DNA from: Pachyseris speciosa
Lineage: Eukaryota; Cnidaria; Anthozoa; Scleractinia; Pachyseridae
Reading direction: 5' to 3'
Assembly (NCBI GenBank): GCA_016490735.1
Contig: JAEMWC010000358.1
Coordinates: 62,001-126,000 of the forward strand
DNA length: 64,000 nucleotides
Both the position numbers and the translations under genes were made by a program. Positions 1 through 36,956 of the stretch are shown in pieces; within the stretch, counting starts at the first letter, position 1, and every line of letters starts with the position of its first letter. Under the pieces are notes generated by a model. That model was not told where the DNA came from and searched no databases. It saw nothing but the letters and a program-made list of their open reading frames with translations.

Positions 1-1
1 A

Positions 2-525
2 TTTTCTACTCACATTTCACCGAGACGTACTCCATTAACGTTTATGCGAAAAAATCCTACATCGTTCGATAAGCGTTTCCTTTCTCAAACAATTATCCAT
101 CGAAGCGAAAACAAGTGTGCTTCGTTTTTTTTTTTTGGAATCAATACACTATTTTTATCACCTTGCAAAACGATAAACCTCTGTGGCCTAAAGGTCACTG
201 TTCTTGCCTGTGACACAGCTAACCCGGGTTTGATGTCTTTTAGTGGTATATATCACGGGCTTTATTTTTCTGTTTCTCTTTTTCTTGTTCTTTTAGAACT
301 ATTTTTTACAAGTGTTATAATTACTGTTCTCAATGGTTGAGCTGTATTTTAGAGGAATATATGTTGATAGGGGTCTAAAGAAATAGACTCCAACACAAGC
401 TAAACACGGCAATGCGTCCGATGTAAGAAAGACAGACTTCCCTCTATTCTTTTGTTTAGCACTAAGTTAGGGATACAATACTGTTTTTTGCAAGCCCGGG
501 TTTAGGCTGATTGTAGCCTCTTGTT
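2..525. repeat. Long direct repeat, copy 1 (cut by window edge)
   Basis: About 520 bp, repeated at 1446-1937 with scattered changes and a small deletion. Both copies share ATGCGAAAAAATCCTACATC and end near TTGTAGCCTCTTGTT. Not recognised as a named element. Confidence 0.8.
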
Positions 526-544
526 CAACAAAATGTACATCTCA

Positions 545-1222
545 ATGGAGCGGTACGGGAACACGGCAGTCCATCTGGAGTTAAATTTTGGTCATGTTAA
601 AAGCTTTCTTCTCGCTGTTGAACTTGCAAACATTCGTATAGACGCTTGTCTTAACATATTAGTTGTTCAGACTTCAAAGACACAAGGTGAATCGACGTTT
701 TCCGATACGTGACAACAGGCATCATTCTTGCTGTTGATATGAGATTTACACTCGAATCACTCGGCCGTGAAAGGTCAAACTCCCTTTGTCTGTAGTCTCT
801 AATTTTTGGCGCTCCCCTCGCGTCGCGTCTCCTCGCAACTTCGCGCGCGCACGTGCCCCCACAATCCATCGCCAAAATTAGAGACTACTCGATGTCTACT
901 GAAGCAGACACGGGGAAACACTGCAGTCCATCTGCCGTTAAGTTTACTCATGTTAAAAACTTTCTTCTCGCCGTTGAACTTCCAAACATTCGCATAGACA
1001 CTTCTCTTAACATATTGTTTGTTCAGACTTCAAAAGCCACAAGATGAATCGACATTTTCCCATACGTGACAACACGCATCACTGTTGTTAAAAATAGTTA
1101 GCGCTTGCGCAGAAACGCCGGAAGTGCCATTTGCGGATGATACTGGACGACGAAAAAGAATTCGAGAACCGTCGGTAGTTCTAGACCCGGGCGCCGCGCG
1201 AGACGCGCGCAGTCCGGGTAAT
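545..1222 (+). repeat. Composite repeat, inverted partner at 63153-63811
   Basis: Two related direct subunits (about 545-715 and 893-1080) flank a 95-bp hairpin MITE. The block then runs to a GC-rich palindrome (CCCGGGCGCCGCGCGAGACG). The whole block recurs reverse-complemented at the right edge of the window. Confidence 0.8.
793..887. mobile_element. 95-bp hairpin MITE inside the composite repeat
   Basis: Ends TAGTCTCTAATTTTTGGCG and CGCCAAAATTAGAGACTA form near-perfect inverted repeats around a CG-rich centre. No target duplication is evident. The same hairpin occurs at 63467-63561. Confidence 0.7.
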
Positions 1223-1445
1223 AACTCAAGTACCGAATATCACACACCCCTGAGATTTTGTTGGACAGGTAGTTAATTTACTATTTTCCCACAATATCTC
1301 AATTTCTGGACTTTAATTTTTGAATGATAAGCGATTAGTTTTTACAAATGTACTAGCGGCTTGGAACTGTCCAGAAACGTTCCTTTCTTGTGTTTCAAAT
1401 GACCCTGGATTGGCGTATTTGTAAACAGTTTCACTCTGCTAGTTA

Positions 1446-1937
1446 AATTTCTACTCACATTTCACCGAGACTCCATTCACATTTATGCGAAAAAATCCTA
1501 CATCGTTCGATAAGCGTTTCCTTTCTCAAACAATTATCCATCGAAGCGAAAACGAGAGTGCTTAGTTTTTTTTGGAATCAATACACTATTTTTATCACCT
1601 TGCATAATGATAAACCTCTGTCGCCTAAAGGTCATTGTTCCTGCCTGTGACGCAGCTAAACCGGGTTCGATGTCCTTTAGTGGTATATATCACGGGCTTT
1701 ATTTTTTCTGTTTCTCTTTTTCTTGTTCTTTTAGAAATATTTTTTACAAGTGTTATAATTATTGTTCTCAATGGTTGAGCTGTATTTTAGGGGAATATAT
1801 GTTGATAGGGGTCTAAAGAAATAGACTCCAACACAAGCTAAACACAATGCGTCCGATGTAAGAAAGACAGACTTCCAGTTAGGGATACGATACTGTTTTT
1901 TGCAAGCCCGAGTTTAGGCTAATTGTAGCCTCTTGTT
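1446..1937. repeat. Long direct repeat, copy 2
   Basis: Second copy of the 2-525 segment in the same orientation, separated by the 545-1222 repeat. The layout could be a duplication or the arms of a larger element. Confidence 0.8.
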
Positions 1938-2599
1938 TCTTTCTTAGAAAGAACAGGGAACTGTGAAGGATGGTCAAACAAAGACTGACAAGCTCGCCAA
2001 AACATTTTTACCCAGTTTACTGATCTCATTGAGGCGATGTTTCTAACGGTGACGCTGAAGCCGCAAACTTTTTTTTGATGGCATCTAAACAAGCATGTGA
2101 AGTATTATCAGATCGATTTCCCGTACGAGATGGAAGGAAGCAATCAGCTGCTTTAGAGGCCTTCCATGGGGTAGAAGTGACAAGCGACACGGCCGGCGAA
2201 AACAGGCGACAATTTCCCCCCAAAACACCGACAGTCGACAGAAATTGGCAGAAAAAAGCGCGACAGTTTGCGACAGCGACAATTCACTTTCCATGCATTC
2301 CTCTTTATTTTCGGCTTAGCGACAGTGACATTTGTACCTAACGAAATTTTCAAGCGAGAGACAAAGCGACCCCCAGGCCACCCCTCAGGAAAGCCTTTTA
2401 ACTGAGAAGACATTGAGTAAGAGAACACTTCGATTTTAGCATCGCCTCTGCCGCGATCGATAGTTTGAGGCTCCTGTTTGAGGTGACGATGACCTGAAAC
2501 TTTGTTGTGGTATACTTTGGATAATTTTTATCCTCGGCTTAATGAAAGAAGACCCGAGCTGGAATAATAGGTTTCGGTTATCCCTATCATTTGTAATAA

Positions 2600-3015
2600 T
2601 ACCTTGAACTCCCTCCGTCAATGTGGACACCCTTGTAAGCGGACATCTCTGTGAAGTGGACGCCTTCGCCTGGTCTCGGCCGAATTGCCCCACACTTTGT
2701 TCTCTATAGCGAAACCCCCTCTAAGGCGGACAGCTCTAGATCTCTAAGGCGGACGGATACCTTCGCCTGGTCCCGGCCGAACTGCCCCATACTGCATGTA
2801 TTCTCTGTAACGAAACTCCCTCTAATGAGGACACCTCTCGAAGGCGGACATCTTAATTTGCCCCCGTGGGTTAGGGGAAGGAAACGGCTGAAATTCAGAC
2901 TAACACCTTCGCCTGGCCCGGGCCAAATTACCCCTTGGTGTATTCTCTGTATCGACACTCCCTTTAAAGCGGACACGTCTCTAAGACGAACACTAGTGTT
3001 CCCGAAAGTGTCCGC
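2600..3015. repeat. Repeat with subterminal GCGGACA motifs
   Basis: Three diverged units contain CCTTCGCCTGGTC, CGGCCGAATTGCCCC and CTCTAAGGCGGACA. This style of repeated CGGACA motif is typical of terminal regions of pogo/Tigger-like DNA transposons. No transposase was seen. Confidence 0.5.
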
Positions 3016-3944
3016 CAAGTTTTTCGCGTCAATTTTCAGTCTTTTGTCGACAGTGGAAAAACCGATAAAACGATAAAGCCGGCGGTTTTTCACTTGAAAA
3101 CTTTGAGTTCCTATTCTTACATCGGGAACTGGATCGACTGCGAGGGGAACAAGATTCAGACGAAAAGACAAAAACATCAAAGAACCCGACCAAACCCAGA
3201 TTAGCTCAGTAAAACCATACTGACCTTTATTAACAAGCTATTAACTGGCTCCCATAAGGGAAGGCGAACAAAACGGTGAAAATATATATAACGATAGTAC
3301 AACATATAATGAACTGAACCGGCGATATATTACTCGATGCAGGAGCAAATAACATTCAAAGTTGCGACTTTAAAGGCAACTCGTTTTGACCAAACAATCC
3401 CTGCAAAGATGCAATCTCAATATTTTTATTTCTAAAACCGCCATCACTTTGCTTTGTTAAACGTAACCATGTGTTACCCCAATAACCAGCACTACCCCAA
3501 TCTTGCATCAGTCTTTGACAAGAGTTTCGGGTAAGAGAACACGAAAGCAAGGCATATCTAACAAATCCCTTATTGTTGACAAGTTATTTTACGCAAAACA
3601 CACTATCATAACCGAAGGGCTCAGACCCGTCCCTGGGGCCCGGTAATTACCTGGCCCGTTAAGCTGTTTTATTTTCCATTCCAGATGGGAGAGCTATGTT
3701 ATCAGCTAAAGAAACAAAATGCACTTCATTAGAGGTCAGAACAAAACCTACTTTTCTTGAGATTTTGGTTTCAAAATATGGTTTCGGTCCCGTTAGGTTA
3801 CAGGGACTTTCGAGGAACGGGCCCCTGGTCTCTAATTGCCAAAGCTTCGTAGCTAACGAGTGAAAAGCAACCGGAAAAATTCCACAGATCTGGAAACTGC
3901 ATCCAAAACCGCGCGATCAAAAAGCTAAATACCACCACGCCACG

Positions 3945-4290
3945 GAAACACAGAGCAGCACAAGGAAATATGGTCACATTTTTTACTCCATTCACAGACC
4001 CAAAAGTTAGAACCAAACTGTACAGCACCACGAGAAAGTACTGCTCAGTAGCTTTCATTTGAATGGTCACACGTTTTGATTCCATCCACAGACTCAAAAG
4101 TTAGAACCAAATTGTACAGCATAATAAACAGCACCACAGGAAAGTACTGCTCAGTAGCTTTCATTTGAATGGTCACACTTTAGGATTTCATCCACACTCA
4201 AAAGTTAGAGCCAAATTGTACAGCATAATAAACAGCACCACAGGAAAGTAATGCTCAGTACTCTTTAAGTTTATAGTTAGTTCCATTTCA
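3945..4290 (+). repeat. ~100-bp tandem repeat array (first locus)
   Basis: About three units containing GTACAGCATAATAAACAGCA, GAAAGTACTGCTCAGTAGC and TTTCATTTGAATGGTCACAC. The same unit occurs at 5436-5700, degenerately at 32735-33000, and reversed at 43330-43815. Confidence 0.85.
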
Positions 4291-4310
4291 GAAGCGCCAG
4301 TTTGCCTGGG

Positions 4311-4420
4311 GGAGCAGGGTTGGCGTAGTGGTGAGAGCGCTCTCCTTCCACCAATGTGTCCCGGGTTCGATTCGATAATCCTTGGCTTGCTTGTTTAGTC
4401 TCTGAAGCGCCGTGTCCAAC
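4311..4420 (+). mobile_element. tRNA-derived SINE head fragment
   Basis: GGGAGCAGGGTTGGCGTAGTG carries an A-box-like element, and GTGTCCCGGGTTCGATTC a B box. The same family is longer at 10648-10878. It is truncated before the family tail and lies next to a LINE 3' end. Confidence 0.7.
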
Positions 4421-4445
4421 CCATGGGCCTTAGGTACCAAAGAGT

Positions 4446-5068
4446 TCACTTGATTGACAGGACCCTTCTGAGGATGCGAGCTGTACCCAGAAGAGTAATT
4501 TTTTGGAGCTCATCAATGCTGACTGTGCCTGGGATTTTGTCAACGTACTTTTCCATTCCCTTCTTAATGACCCCTGTTATCATCTCTGTTCCCACTTTCC
4601 ACATTCTGGTGATCTCAATTTCTAAGTCTTTATACTTAGAGAGTTTCTCGACTACCTTAACAGATGTATTTCTGTCTGATGGGACTGGCACATCTATAAT
4701 CTGACATTTCTGATTCGTGTGATCTCTGATGATATCTGGTTTATTAGCCGCTATTTCTCCGCCAGTATGAATTGGCATATTCCACAGAATCGTTGCTTGT
4801 TCGTTCTCAACAACAGTATCCGGTTTGTGGTCGTACCACTTGTCAGTTGTCTTGATATCATTGCTCTGGCACACCTTCCAATGGATGTATGATGCTGCGT
4901 TATCATGCCTCTGAATGTATTCAGTTTTGGCAAGTTCTGGGCAGCCAGATATGACGTGATCGATAGATTCATCAAACTTGCCACACATCCTACATAATGG
5001 GTTAGTACTATCTTTAATGACGTTGCTGTGGTACAACCTTGTTGCCAGGCTTTGGTCCCGTGCGGCAA
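4446..5068 (-). pseudogene. LINE ORF2 C-terminal fragment, 5' truncated
   Basis: An open frame of 196 codons reads CRMCGKFDESIDHVISGCPE and ELAKTEYIQRHDNAASYIHW, the C-terminal zinc-knuckle region common in cnidarian non-LTR retrotransposon ORF2 proteins. The reverse-transcriptase core is missing, so this is a 5'-truncated copy. An upstream piece of the element lies in a second frame (to 5068). Confidence 0.7.
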
Positions 5069-5069
5069 T

Positions 5070-5113
5070 AAATATTATTATTATTATTGTTATTATTATT
5101 ATTTTTTTTTTTC
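5070..5113. repeat. ATT microsatellite
   Basis: Runs of ATT followed by a T tract, at the truncated 5' end of the adjacent LINE fragment. Confidence 0.85.
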
Positions 5114-5435
5114 AGCTTGTGAGTCAGGCTAGAACTGTTTGTTTTTAGTGGAATATCTCGGCTTGCTGTTCAGACATTTTTCGCCACGGAAAACCGAGGC
5201 CAGGGAATCCGTTTTCTCAGGCTTTAACGTCACGGTGCCAGGTGACCCGAAGCGCGATTAAGCTAATCCAGGATAAACATCAACGTCTGGTTTGTACCGA
5301 AGCTAAGAAATTAATCCTCACAGATTCACAGTGCCGCCAAATTTGAGGCGTTCCCAAACAAAAATACAGATAGCCACGAAGAGTAGTTACTCTTTGGGTG
5401 GCCATCTAAGAATATTGTTGAAAGCTAGAGTACCG

Positions 5436-5700
5436 TACCGCATAATAAACAGCACTACAGGAAAGTACTGCTCAGTAGCTTTCATTTGAATGGTCACACG
5501 TTAGGATTTCGTCCACCGACCCAAAAAGTGAGAACCACCTTGTACAGCATAATAAACAGGACCACAGGAAAGTACTGCTCAGTAGCTTTCATTTGAATGG
5601 TCACACGTTAGGATGTCATCCACCGACTCAAGAGTGAGAACCACCTTTTACAGCATAATAAACAGCACCACAGGAAAGTACTGCTCAGTAGCTTTTATTT
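5436..5700 (+). repeat. ~100-bp tandem repeat array (second locus)
   Basis: About 2.5 units of the repeat seen at 3945-4290, with the shared AGTACTGCTCAGTAGCTTTC. The preceding 300 bp (5115-5435) shows no gene. Confidence 0.85.
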
Positions 5701-6465
5701 GAGGGGAGGGGGGTGAACCACGTACAGTGCAATAGACTTCACCACAAGAGATTACTGATCTTTCTTTATGAACTGAATGTTAACATACTGATATACGACC
5801 TACAAACGCAAAAGTGAGAACCACTTCACAGTAAACCTATCGGGTTTTACTTCTAGAAAGCGAAAAATCGAAAACGCCAACGTTTGCTACAGAATTGCAC
5901 TGATAAACAGTCAAATCTGCTTTGACAAAAAACAACCAAAAGTCCAGGATTAGCAGAAAATCGCTTTTTCGTGTAAGAACCCGTTATCTTTGCCTATGAT
6001 AAGCTGCTTTTAATCAATGTTTTACCCAGACCACCTACAATCCCTTGAAGCGACATCAAAACAGGAGCTTTTGTGCCTTTGTCACGCATTAGCCTTGAGT
6101 TGCGTGACTTCTTTATCAACAACAGTCTGCTGTCACGCAAAAACTGTACAAGTCAACATAGTTTGTCTAGCCAATTCGTACACCAGCAGAGCTGATATTC
6201 TATCCAGCGTTAAGAAACAATATTCAAGGCTTCGGTTGAATTCTCTGAACCACGAGATAGTCCCTTGCGCAATCATTTTCTCCCGCGAGAAGTGGCAGAC
6301 AATTATCGCGCGCGCGATTGCGTTTGTTTTTTCAGGTCCTCCCCTTTTCCACGTCTTTTCTCCTTGCGTTGCTTTCTTTAATTACAGGTTCGTGTTTCGC
6401 TCACTTTACTATCCCTAAGAAAAAGAAGAAACTGCTCGTAGTGTAGAATTCTCCCGGCTCGTTTT

Positions 6466-6650
6466 AACCCGCGAGTAAGCTCTCTATTGGTGTCTCATGC
6501 TAGATTAATTCCGGGCGTGATTCGCGCGAGTAGTGAGCAAAGCGAGCCGCGAGGGGTCTCGCCACTCGCTTCGCTCACCACACGCGTGACTCAAGCCTGA
6601 AATTAATCTTGCCTGAGACCCCAATAGAGAGCTTGCTCGCAGGCTAGGCT
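6466..6650. mobile_element. Hairpin MITE, AAGCTCTCTATTGG family
   Basis: GTAAGCTCTCTATTGG with GATTAATTCCGGGCG pairs with its reverse complement near 6590-6645. A better preserved member is at 50264-50442. Confidence 0.75.
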
Positions 6651-6999
6651 CGTTTAAAAATGATACAATCTAGGGCCCTTATCATTTACACAATTCAACC
6701 GTGTGGAAATTTTAGGTGTAAATATTCAGTACGTGCTGCCGCTTGTCCCAAAACAAAATGACGAAATCGCAAAATGTACCGGTATCAATTGGAAAGCACA
6801 AAAAGAAAATATAAAGTCCATTGATTAATCCGATGGCTTATAATTCTGAAACGTTCCAGATGGAATGGTATGTACCATTTCATTTTCCAACAAGAATTTC
6901 CGGGTTTCCGTGTAAATGGTAAGGACCCCTCGTCTCTGGAATTTTTGTTCCCCGTAAAACGAGCTGCTCTGGTAGACTCTAACTGGCGTTGGAGTTCCG

Positions 7000-7940
7000 T
7001 TTACTTCCTGTCATTTGTATAGTTGTTAAAAAACCACTCACACTTGTCTTCCCAAACAGATCTTTCGAGAGTCGCTCGTTTCTTCAAGTTTTCCGAGGAG
7101 CAACGACTCCAGGTACAAGATGGACTCGACAACTTTCAGAATCCCATGTAGCCCACGGGGCTCATTTCCCGAAACAGCAGCCAGTAATCGGGCCTAACGA
7201 ATCCCCTGGTTATTGCTTTTTTTTTAGTGATGGATAAAAGAAAATTGCCTTGCCTTGTCTATGACTATTTGTTTTACAAAAATACCATCACCAGTTAGAC
7301 TTTTCAGACCAGCCATAACATTTGCAGAATTTGAAAGCGGCTGTGGCACCTCTGTGCTTTACGATGGAGAAGAAAACTGGCTCGTTGAGCCAACCTTTTC
7401 CAATACGAGAGGTTACAAAATTTTGAAGGTTGTAAAAAAGACGATCACAGCGTGATACTAAAAGACTTAGACTGTTCGCAGTCCACCATTTATCCATTCG
7501 CCATCGAGTAAGGTTAGAAAAAAAAAAAAAAAAAAAAACAGCGGTATCACGCCGAAATAGATCTTGCGAGCATGGTTCTCTTCAATCTTCCTCGAAGGGA
7601 ACTATGCTGGCAGGATAACCTGACCAAATCGTACTGAGGTCCAAGCTGGTTTCGAGGTATCTCCACTTGTGCGAGAAAAATAGCACTGGAAAACAGGGCG
7701 AAAATGTGGCTTCTATAGAGGAGTCTACCTTACAACAGTGCCCATTTAGAAAAAATGATTATGGCAAAGAATCTGGAAGAGGGCGAAAAGATAACGCATG
7801 GGGTAGGTGTGGGGAGAAGGCGTATGCGTGCAAGGGAGTGGGTGGGGTTTTATAACCACATTACGCAAAGTGAGAGGGTTGCCCCCTTCTTTGAAGTATT
7901 ATCAATATAGATCGAAGCTATATATGATTTTCATATCGAT
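7000..7940. other. No gene seen; contains a poly(A) run
   Basis: Only short frames without recognisable domains. A run of 21 A lies at 7518-7538. Nothing else can be supported. Confidence 0.5.
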
Positions 7941-7951
7941 ATATCATTGAT

Positions 7952-8021
7952 CGAAGCCTTTCCACTAAAAAGCCGAAGCCTTTCCACTAAAAAGCCGAAG
8001 CCTTTCCACTAAAAAGCCGAG
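7952..8021. repeat. 22-bp tandem repeat, three units
   Basis: The unit CGAAGCCTTTCCACTAAAAAGC repeats three times with essentially no change. The sequence onward to 9300 shows no gene. A run of about 14 C lies near 8450. Confidence 0.85.
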
Positions 8022-9301
8022 CTCGTGCTATTCCTAACCGAGTGGATAAATCGACTGCATTTTCACAGACAGAAGTTCCTTTTTAATGCGGTTGGAAGCT
8101 GTTGAGTATATACTTAAGTTGATTCAATTCTTGGCTTGCACGTGACGTCAGAAAATACTAAAATTAAACATTTTGAGGTTTTACCTTCATCAGGTTAAAG
8201 ACATTTTAAAGATATATCTGCTTGCATGTTTTCAGCTCGGTATCATGCTTTGTTTTGAAAATAGAGCAATTTGAATTTAGATTTTTTTTGCAAATTCGTG
8301 ACATCGTGGTTGCGTCTGAGAAGCATATCACGTAACCAGGAAAATGCAACGAATCAAATTCTACCCATTGAATCTGCCGAAATGTTCTGTAACAAAACGA
8401 CTAGATTTCATGGAGGCGAAGCTCACCCATCCATTCTACCAATCCACCTCCCCCCCCCCCCCCAACCCCTTCAAATCTTACTGCTCACTCGATGATCGCG
8501 TGGCAAAAACAGCAAGCTGTGAACAGTCCAGTGATAACATACAAACTCATATAGTATTCCAAAGAACTACACTTTTTCCGATTACAAGTATTTGTACAAC
8601 TCTTTTCTTGTCCCAGCGAGCTAGACAAGATCATTAAGATATACCTCTGCCTTAATTTCATTTACATGATTGACACGAGCTTTGCACGTGATAACGTGAG
8701 CAATATCACGTTACCCAATAGTAGTAAATAGCAAGACAGTCAGTGCGTCACGCTTCCTTGCGCGAAAGATTCAACGTGCTAGAACGCGTGTTGATAGCGA
8801 GTGATTGCTTGAGATGGCATCGAACAGTTCTCCCTTACGAAGATCAAAATGCGATTTCTCCTTTCTTTTTCGAAAAAAGGCGATACAGTATGGAGAAACA
8901 GCTACTGGGTTAAACTGTCGGCAGTTCAATGGAAATGCAGGATTTCGTCAGTCACAAGTAAAACTGGATAGGGCGCTTTAAACAGTCCACTGCTAAGTAA
9001 ACGGCGGTAATGGTGAGCAGAATTTTCCTCAAGGTATCTAGTCTACTACCAAATTCTCATAAAAAATGCTCATAGAAAGTGTATAGACTAGTGAGGAGAA
9101 GCCGCATTTCGACCCGAATCTTCTTTTTTTCGCTTCACAGTTCAAGACACGTAACACGTGACGGTTTTGCAGTCTGCCCTCACGTCAGTGTTAGCAAGTT
9201 CTATACATCGATGGCAAGCGAGGCTCAAACCTCTGGTCCTACAACATCTGTGGTTACTGTTGCGTGACACGTTGACAAGAAAGGCACGGCGGATTCAGGT
9301 G

Positions 9302-34189
<24,888 letters not shown>

Positions 34190-34271
34190 TCATTCCTCTC
34201 TGGGCCTAGCGAGGCCCCAAAGTTTACAAAAAGGCGAAATAGACAGAACCTTTGTAGAGAACTGCTTGAAA

Positions 34272-34502
34272 ATATCACCATCCGAAGCTCATGCCTGCTG
34301 AAGGGAGACTGGATCAGAGAGAACCTCGACTTGGTGAATTGTTTGGGGCATTGTGGGTAAACACGCGTGTTTCCGTGGCTCCCCTGCGTGGAGTCCGCGC
34401 ATGGCATTCCATTTCTCCAAAGAAGATAAGACTTTCGACAGGAAAAACAAATTATTGCCGTGGTGTTAGGATGACAGTATAATAAAATGCATTAACTTTA
34501 GC
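34272..34502. repeat. Repeat A, proximal copy (CUL4 upstream region)
   Basis: A 231-bp segment starting 83 bp upstream of the CUL4 ATG, so probably 5' leader and core promoter. It recurs at 34640-34870 with no difference seen by eye. It contains GCATTGTGGGTAAA and CG-rich stretches but no obvious TATA box. Confidence 0.85.
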
Positions 34503-34642
34503 GAAGGAGATGGACTAGAAGCTCCTGCGATCCCGGCAATATTTTACAGAACACCAGCAGCTGTTACAATCCGATACTTTTTCGGGAAAATATACGAGTA
34601 TAATAGTGTTGTATTTTACTATGTATAGTTGTCTTGTGTATA
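34501..34642. repeat. Segment B inserted between the two A copies
   Basis: 142 bp matching 36698-36839 base for base by eye, including TACGAGTATAATAGTG. It overlaps the left A copy by GC and the right A copy by ATA, two short microhomologies. Confidence 0.8.
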
Positions 34643-34870
34643 TCACCATCCGAAGCTCATGCCTGCTGAAGGGAGACTGGATCAGAGAGAACCTCGACTT
34701 GGTGAATTGTTTGGGGCATTGTGGGTAAACACGCGTGTTTCCGTGGCTCCCCTGCGTGGAGTCCGCGCATGGCATTCCATTTCTCCAAAGAAGATAAGAC
34801 TTTCGACAGGAAAAACAAATTATTGCCGTGGTGTTAGGATGACAGTATAATAAAATGCATTAACTTTAGC
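34640..34870. repeat. Repeat A, distal copy
   Basis: Second copy of the CUL4 upstream segment, in direct orientation and offset by 368 bp from the proximal copy. The short frames inside both copies are identical, consistent with a very recent duplication. Confidence 0.85.
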
Positions 34871-35102
34871 TGGATTATTTGATGGAAGAAGTCCTTAATT
34901 GCAATAACTTGAATAGAAGCCAAGCTTCGAATTTTAATTTCATGTTCAGTTTGGACATCTGACTTTCGCGTGACCCTCGATACTCATCCGATTCTCATAT
35001 AAAAAGCAGCGATAGCACAACATTATCCACGAACTCCAACTGAATAACAGTTGAAGTAGGTATCTTTTCTCCGGTCCCTAATTTCGGTTATTATATTTAA
35101 CA

Positions 35103-35222
35103 ATTAGAATGATTATCAGTGAGCTCGAGATTTCTATCGCGTGATCAGCTGATGCGGGGCGCAGCCCTAATCAGCGATCACGGATAGAAATCGAGAGCGA
35201 GTAATCTAACTGTTTTATTAGT
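35103..35222. mobile_element. Hairpin MITE, TCGATTTCTATC family copy 1
   Basis: GAGATTTCTATCGCGTGATC and GATCACGGATAGAAATCGAG are inverted arms around a GCGGGGCGC centre. Copy 2 is at 61926-62017. Confidence 0.75.
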
Positions 35223-35721
35223 CGTTCAAAACTAAACAACTCAATTATCTAAATCCTCCTCGCAGGCACTTCGAAACGCGAAGAAGCGGCTGGCATTTTG
35301 TTGACAATCGCTACTCACTGTCTATCGCAGAATAGATAGCGAGTAGCGTAGCCAATCAGAGAACGGCATTCGTGATAGAACGCTAGTAGATTTATAATAA
35401 TAAAATTTAAAAAAAAGCTCATCTTTGCTTGTCCCTGAAGCATTGATTATAGGACTTACGGAAGTTTTTTCGTTCTTCAAAATAGTACTTGGGTTTCTAT
35501 TAACGTTCATCAAACAATAAGCAAATTTGGCTCTCATCCAAGATTTGTTGGAAGGAAAGGACCATATAGGTTTGACGTCAGTGTTTCACGTGATCAGCGC
35601 CCATGGTCAAGGTTCAAGGTCCAAGGTCTGTTCTGGTTGCCAAGTACGCAGTCGTCCTGTTCTCCTCAGATTCACAAACTGAGGAGAAATAAATCTTATG
35701 TGCGTTGGTGTTACAGTAAAA

Positions 35722-36535
35722 ACCGTATTTCCTCGAATAAGCGCACGCCTAGTAAGCGCTCTCCCCTGAATAAGCGCCCCCTCCCCTCTCCCTCAGTTTC
35801 TTAAATGGTAGGGATACAAGGAAAAACTGTTTCCATTGTCACTTTATTTGCAATCTTTTAAGCTTCAATTACACCAGCATCAATACATGTAGGAGAAAAG
35901 TCTATTTTCCGTAAGTCCTCTCCAGTTATTTCTATATCCTTGTGCTTGCAGAGTTCTTTTACGTGCACTAGCCAAAATAGTGTTACAGGAAAAACTCAAT
36001 AATCGTCCTCCTCTATCAGGGGAGGCAGCGAGGCCATGCGGTTGGGGCCGACGCTGGACCTGTAATGCGGAAGTCCCGGGTTCAAGTCCCGCTCTGGCGA
36101 GGGTCACGCTTGTAAATAGCCAACTGGTTTGCTCCCCCACCAGTTGGGTTTCTTAACACTGTTACGTTTGTAGGGAGTTTCCTTGCATGGGTACTCACGT
36201 CCCGTTCGTTACTCCCTTTTTGGCTATCCCTACCGTCTTAAATTTATTTTTTTTTTTTCCCCTCACAATTTTGTACGTGTAATTTTTCGTTTATTACTAT
36301 TGTAACTGAGTAGAATGCCAATAAAGCTGTTAAAAAAAAAAAATTATTCATTTCAATTTATTTAAGTGGAATGCCTGTGAACTAAGCTAGCTAAGGCAGC
36401 TAAGTGCATTTAAAAAAAATGCACTGTAAACAAACAAAGCGTTTACATTTTTCAAGTGCTCTCCTTCGTATAAGTGCCCCTCTTTTGGTCGAAATTTTAA
36501 ATAAGCGCCCGGGAGTTTATTCGAGGAAATACGGT
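35722..36535. mobile_element. DNA transposon with ACCGTATTTCCTCGAATAA ends
   Basis: The left end reads ACCGTATTTCCTCGAATAAG and the right end is its complement. Repeated ATAAGCGCCC motifs lie in both arms. A SINE is nested inside. No transposase frame remains. Confidence 0.75.
36021..36343 (+). mobile_element. tRNA-derived SINE nested in the 35722-36535 transposon
   Basis: The head GAGGCAGCGAGGCCATGCGG with B box CCGGGTTCAAGTCCC, body CCACCAGTTGGGTTTCTTAA, and AATAAAG with an A-rich tail. Confidence 0.7.
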
Positions 36536-36697
36536 TGCTCACTTTGGAAATGGCAAACCGCCTGTGATCGAGAGCGCACCGCGGACATATACTGGATAAC
36601 AGTCAAAATCAAATTTGTACATGATTAACTTCAGGATCTCCTTAGTCTCAAAGTTGCGTCAAAAACGGCTAAACGGCTAAACGGCCTAAAAACGGCT

Positions 36698-36839
36698 GCG
36701 AAGGAGATGGACTAGAAGCTCCTGCGATCCCGGCAATATTTTACAGAACACCAGCAGCTGTTACAATCCGATACTTTTTCGGGAAAATATACGAGTATAA
36801 TAGTGTTGTATTTTACTATGTATAGTTGTCTTGTGTATA
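36698..36839. repeat. Segment B, probable donor copy
   Basis: Same 142 bp as 34501-34642. Outside the shared segment the flanks differ at once on both sides, so only this block was copied. Confidence 0.8.
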
Positions 36840-36956
36840 ACTGTTTCTATGTATAACTGTTCCTTCTATGTACAATGCCTGTAATTACCGTGAAGAGTGT
36901 TATAAATTGTTGTTTTCTCAATCAATAGCTAATACCGTTAAGCTCATTAAGAAGTT

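Noticed and set aside
2..1937. LTR retrotransposon with 500-bp LTRs
   Set aside because: No TG..CA ends, primer-binding site, polypurine tract or gag/pol between the repeats; the interval between is another dispersed repeat.
3860..5700. CRISPR-like array of regularly spaced repeats
   Set aside because: The units are contiguous ~100-bp tandem copies in a eukaryotic genome, with no unique spacers.
34291..34850. Duplicated short protein beginning MPAEGRLDQREPRLGE
   Set aside because: The frame exists twice only because the non-coding A segment is duplicated; no start context, homology or splice support.
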